Source: Nitrososphaerales archaeon TH526 (GTDB lineage: Archaea > Thermoproteota > Nitrososphaeria > Nitrososphaerales > Nitrososphaeraceae). Taken from it: a stretch of 16,734 nt of DNA. The stretch is from the NCBI GenBank assembly GCA_014523665.1, contig JAATVR010000329.1:1-16734 (forward strand), in the 5' to 3' direction. The position numbers were made by a program, and so were the translations under genes. The notes beneath the pieces are model-generated. The model saw only the letters and a program-made list of their open reading frames with translations, was not told the origin of the DNA and searched no databases. Below, in pieces: positions 14,076 through 16,734 of the stretch (the first letter of the stretch is position 1; each line of letters opens with the position of its first letter).

Positions 14076-15197
14076 ATGAAAGTAACTGTATCAGCTATAA
14101 AAGCAGATATCGGGGCGATAGGGGGTCATACAAGACCAAGTGATGAACTTTTAAACTCGGTTAAGGAGTTTGTCAAGAAAAATTCCAAAGATCTCCTTAT
14201 TGATCTGTACATAGGATACACGGGTGACGATATTCATCTCATAATGAGTCATACTCGTGGGGTGGAAGACGAGAAGATTCACAAATTAGCATGGGATGCG
14301 TTTACGACTGGCACCAAGATAGCAAAGGAACAGGGATTGTACGGGGCAGGTCAAGATCTCTTAAAAGATGCGTTCTCAGGCAATGTCAAAGGCATGGGGC
14401 CTGGAGTAGCAGAAATTGAAATGGAAGAAAGGCCAAGTGAAGTATTTAGCGTATATGCCGCCGACAAGACAGAACCAGGAGCATTTAACTTCCCACTGTG
14501 GCGCGCCTTTGTGGATGCTGGAAGTAATACAGGATTGTTGATAAATGAAAAACTAGCCGCCGGTGTCACCTTTCGAATTATGGACGTGATGTCAGGAAAA
14601 TTAGCTAGTCTAAAGATGTGGGAGGATAAGGCAGAGCTGGAAGCCGCCCTCATGTACCCCGGAAGGTTTGTAGTTCACTCAGTAGTGTCTTCTGAAGGAG
14701 AAGGCGGTGAAGTAATTGTATCTGCTTCTACCGATAGATTGCACAATATTGCAGGAACATATGTAGGTAAAGATGATCCAATTATGATAGTTCGAACTCA
14801 GAAGGATTTCCCCGCTACAGAAGAAATGGGGAGTGCATTCAATAATCCACACTTTGTTGCGGGAGATACTCGAGGTAGTCATCACATGCCGCTAATGCCT
14901 GTTAAACTGAATTCGGCAGCTTCTATTAACTACTCTCTGCCAATAGTATCCTGCCTGGTATTTAGTATGCGCAATGGTAAATTGACTGGTCCTCATGACG
15001 GATTCGGTACTGCAGATTGGGAATTGCAGCGAATATGGGCCGCTGAGCGTGCAATGATAATGCGTAACCAAGGATTTATCCATCCTGCCACACTAGTTCC
15101 AGATGAGCTGGAGTACAACAAAGGTTATGAAGCAAGGATGAAAAAGCTTAACGAAAAATTCAAGGACATCCAGAAGGTAGTACGCAAGACCAAATAA
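14076..15197 (+). CDS. fbp: Bifunctional fructose-1,6-bisphosphate aldolase/phosphatase (archaeal type V)
   Basis: 373 residues, the family's full length. The enzyme joins dihydroxyacetone phosphate and glyceraldehyde 3-phosphate to fructose 1,6-bisphosphate and dephosphorylates it to fructose 6-phosphate, making gluconeogenesis unidirectional. Known active-site positions are in place: D11 and H18 for Mg2+ binding (KADIGAIGGHTRPS), and Y229 with Schiff-base K232 (TYVGKDDP), at the same numbers as I recall for the crenarchaeal enzymes. Other family blocks are GYTGDDIHLIMSHTRG (47-62), GAGQDLLKDAFSGN (90-103), PSEVFSVYAADKTEPGAFN (120-138) and DGFGTADWELQRIWAAERAM. The ATG at 14076 gives the expected MKVTVSAIKADIG start. 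It is followed in the same direction by the triosephosphate isomerase gene about 185 bp on, which supplies the two triose substrates, so the two probably serve the same gluconeogenic pathway in a CO2-fixing archaeon. Confidence 0.97.
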   Translation: MKVTVSAIKADIGAIGGHTRPSDELLNSVKEFVKKNSKDLLIDLYIGYTGDDIHLIMSHTRGVEDEKIHKLAWDAFTTGTKIAKEQGLYGAGQDLLKDAFSGNVKGMGPGVAEIEMEERPSEVFSVYAADKTEPGAFNFPLWRAFVDAGSNTGLLINEKLAAGVTFRIMDVMSGKLASLKMWEDKAELEAALMYPGRFVVHSVVSSEGEGGEVIVSASTDRLHNIAGTYVGKDDPIMIVRTQKDFPATEEMGSAFNNPHFVAGDTRGSHHMPLMPVKLNSAASINYSLPIVSCLVFSMRNGKLTGPHDGFGTADWELQRIWAAERAMIMRNQGFIHPATLVPDELEYNKGYEARMKKLNEKFKDIQKVVRKTK

Positions 15198-15211
15198 CAA
15201 AAAATTACGAA

Positions 15212-15343
15212 ATGAAAGAAATTTGCCCGATATATGAAAGACTTACAATAGACTTAGCAACAGTGAGCTTTACTGCACACCCGAAAGAAGTCCTCCCTCC
15301 ATTTAGAATGGATAACCTCTGCACAAAAATAACAGAGTATTGA
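15212..15343 (+). CDS. Possible 43-aa small protein between fbp and tpiA
   Basis: A frame of 43 codons from an ATG 15 bp after the aldolase/phosphatase stop. It begins MKEICPIYERLTIDLATVSF and ends DNLCTKITEY before a TGA at 15341-15343. It is in the same reading frame as the downstream triosephosphate isomerase, with TGA and 13 sense codons between its end and the TTG start at 15383. There is no recognisable motif; two cysteines are far apart. The close spacing to the upstream gene argues for co-transcription, but a chance frame in a spacer is equally possible. Confidence 0.3.
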   Translation: MKEICPIYERLTIDLATVSFTAHPKEVLPPFRMDNLCTKITEY

Positions 15344-15382
15344 CAAATTGGAAAAGCTTGGCTCTCAATCAATAGCAAAGAA

Positions 15383-16078
15383 TTGAACTTCTGTAGCTCA
15401 CCACTTATTATCAATTTCAAGAACTATCTTGAGATCGCTGGGGAAAAGGGTCTGGAACTTTCGAAAGTATCGGAACAAGTCAGCAATGACACGGGGGTTG
15501 ATATCATTATCTCACCTCCCCAACCGGCACTTAGTCAAGTCTGCGCGACGGTAAAGACTCCCGTATTAAGTCAACACGTCGATTTTTCAAAACCTGGATC
15601 AACGACTGGATTCATGGTTCCTGAAATTGTTAAATCGTATGGTGCTGTCGGTTCACTGATAAACCACAGCGAGCATAGGATTGATAGCATAGATTCTATA
15701 AGAGAACTGGTGAGCATTTTAAAAAACCTACAAATGGTCTCAATTGTCTGTGTTAGAACGCCGGAGGAAGCAGGAACTATTGCGAATTTTAATCCTGATT
15801 TCATAGCCATTGAGCCGCCTGAACTAATTGGCTCTGGGAAAGCCGTTTCTACCGAAAACCCGTCTATTATTACAAAATCAATTTCTGCCGTCGTAGAAAG
15901 GTCAGACAGCAGTAAAGTGATATGTGGGGCTGGGATCGTTGATAAAGCTGACGTTGAAAGCGCGCTAAGATTGGGCGCCAAGGGGGTCCTTGTAGCCAGC
16001 GGGATAATAAAAGCCAAGTCATGGTATAACAAAATTCATGAACTTGCATCAGGATTTAAGGCTCAGAGCACTAGGTAA
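15383..16078 (+). CDS. tpiA: Triosephosphate isomerase (archaeal type)
   Basis: 231 residues, the short TIM-barrel form typical of archaea (about 220-230, against about 250 in bacteria). It interconverts dihydroxyacetone phosphate and glyceraldehyde 3-phosphate in the cytoplasm. Substrate-binding N11 and K13 lie in IINFKNY; catalytic H95 is in INHSEHR; catalytic E144 is in IEPPELIGSG, the archaeal form of loop 6; and the phosphate-binding strands CGAGIVDKADVESAL and GAKGVLVASGI follow. The start is a TTG at 15383, giving ten residues before N11, which is slightly longer than usual; no ATG lies between the upstream in-frame TGA (15341) and N11, so a non-ATG start is required. It follows the aldolase/phosphatase gene in the same direction and probably shares its transcript. 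A T-rich tract after the stop may end transcription. Confidence 0.96.
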   Translation: MNFCSSPLIINFKNYLEIAGEKGLELSKVSEQVSNDTGVDIIISPPQPALSQVCATVKTPVLSQHVDFSKPGSTTGFMVPEIVKSYGAVGSLINHSEHRIDSIDSIRELVSILKNLQMVSIVCVRTPEEAGTIANFNPDFIAIEPPELIGSGKAVSTENPSIITKSISAVVERSDSSKVICGAGIVDKADVESALRLGAKGVLVASGIIKAKSWYNKIHELASGFKAQSTR

Positions 16079-16107
16079 AACTTCCCATCAAGGTTAAACT
16101 ATATTTT

Positions 16108-16117
16108 TACACTAAAA
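16108..16117 (+). terminator. T-rich tract after tpiA, possible terminator
   Basis: ATATTTTTAC lies about 30 bp after the tpiA stop. Archaeal transcription commonly ends at T-runs without a hairpin, so this is a weak candidate. The remaining stretch to 16325 holds no gene-like frame. Confidence 0.3.
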
Positions 16118-16325
16118 AACGACTGCCAGAGTGATCAATGGCCTCTAGCGTCGCGGTGATGTTGATTATCCACAATATTGAAATCTAGCGAATATTAATT
16201 CAGACGTGGGCAAATCAGCTAGACTACAATAAAAATACAGTAAGAAGTTTGCTATTAAAATAAAAACAGGGGGAATTTTAGTTCGCGTTTGATATTAAAT
16301 TGAAGAGTTACTTTACTATCTTTGC

Positions 16326-16350
16326 AAGCGAAGCGAAGCCAAGCGAAGCT
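16326..16350. repeat. Tandem pentamer repeat (AAGCG-type)
   Basis: Five consecutive 5-bp units, AAGCG, AAGCG, AAGCC, AAGCG, AAGCT, lie two bases beyond the stop codon of the winged-helix gene. It is in the 3' flank of that gene (read there as CTTCG-type units) and also downstream of tpiA. It may be a simple slippage repeat or a dispersed element. Confidence 0.8.
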
Positions 16351-16352
16351 AA

Positions 16353-16628
16353 CTAAACTCCGATCTGTTTTGCGAGCTTTACTACCTTTTTACCGTCGAC
16401 GGTGAGCTTGTTGTAAACCCTGTTCTTTTCCACCTTTCTCTGAACAAGACCAATCTTTTCAGCTCTTACCAATAGCTTGTGTCCATATCCGTAGGCGCCC
16501 AGCTTGTTAAGGAGTTCCCTTGTTGGGTAATCAGAGTTTCCTATTGTTTTCAATAGTCTAACGATTGCCCTCTCTTTTACCAGGATCCTGAGTAACTGGA
16601 CCTGTTTCATATTTATGGTATTGGCCAT
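16353..16628 (-). CDS. Winged-helix DNA-binding protein
   Basis: 91 residues with a helix-turn-helix of winged-helix type. The N-terminal helix (KQVQLLRILVKERAIVRLLKTI) is followed by NSDYPTRELLNKLGAYGYGH as the helix-turn-helix, then VRAEKIGLVQRKVEKNRVYNKLTVDGKKV, where the strand-turn-strand forms the wing; the final helix is KKVVKLAKQIG. This order (helix, HTH, EKIGLVxRxxxxxxxYxLTxxGxxV) is typical of small archaeal MarR/PadR-like regulators. There is no ligand domain, so it may act as a simple repressor or chromatin-type protein. It is convergent with tpiA. The ATG at 16628 is supported by a clear TATA box (TTTATATA on minus, 16669-16676). The target cannot be read from sequence. Confidence 0.82.
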   Translation of the reverse strand: MANTINMKQVQLLRILVKERAIVRLLKTIGNSDYPTRELLNKLGAYGYGHKLLVRAEKIGLVQRKVEKNRVYNKLTVDGKKVVKLAKQIGV

Positions 16629-16668
16629 CTATCTAATCAACCGTTACTATAGATTGGCAACATGGTAG

Positions 16669-16676
16669 TATATAAA
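16669..16676 (-). promoter_or_regulatory. TATA box of the winged-helix gene
   Basis: TTTATATA on the minus strand is a near-consensus archaeal TATA box about 44 bp upstream of the ATG at 16628. It predicts a transcription start near 16645 and a leader of about 15-20 nt. Confidence 0.6.
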
Positions 16677-16734
16677 CCATTCGATCGTATTAGCGAGTTT
16701 TAGAATAAAAAAAGGCAAATATTAAATATTTTAA

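Overview
The window looks like the chromosome of an ammonia-oxidising-type archaeon (Thaumarchaeota/Nitrososphaeria, possibly a Nitrosocosmicus- or Nitrososphaera-like soil lineage). The support is a bifunctional archaeal fructose-1,6-bisphosphate aldolase/phosphatase, an archaeal-length triosephosphate isomerase (231 aa), an archaeal/eukaryotic-type ribosomal protein eL40, and AT-rich archaeal TATA boxes about 26 bp upstream of several starts, which implies leaderless transcripts. The lineage is inferred from protein character only. Coding density is low and several genes are visibly decayed.

Left part (1-5760). A small membrane protein (448-828, minus) lies beside a 55-residue eL40 gene (1089-1256, minus), which is short and masked by a longer open frame on the other strand. 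Then come four minus-strand genes (1542-2147, 2864-3511, 3666-4481, 4948-5724). Three clearly share an N-terminal GxSxxEWxxxWWxW-type motif and a C-terminal SDGYWLxLKPL-type motif. The fourth, 3666-4481, is a remote relative. Only the 4948-5724 protein has a signal peptide. Their function is unknown.

Middle part (5764-11290). A roughly ten-helix membrane protein with a cytoplasmic coiled-coil tail is followed by a broken tandem copy of its C-terminal half, which keeps a 57-bp block fully identical to the intact gene. Next is a Dyp-type haem peroxidase, probably cytoplasmic. It is followed by a heavily damaged papain-family (C1A) cysteine protease pseudogene and about 800 bp of decayed or non-coding DNA with a solitary 28-nt CRISPR-repeat-like hairpin.

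Right part (11291-16734). A cytoplasmic protealysin-like M4 metallopeptidase lies downstream of, and on the same strand as, a gene resembling emfourin, the proteinaceous inhibitor of protealysin-type M4 peptidases. This is probably an archaeal protease-inhibitor pair. The inhibitor is divergent from a 128-aa protein of unknown function, and the shared intergenic region holds a perfect 10-bp inverted repeat. The aldolase/phosphatase and triosephosphate isomerase genes follow in one direction as a gluconeogenesis pair, with a possible 43-codon reading frame between them. A winged-helix DNA-binding protein closes the window on the opposite strand.
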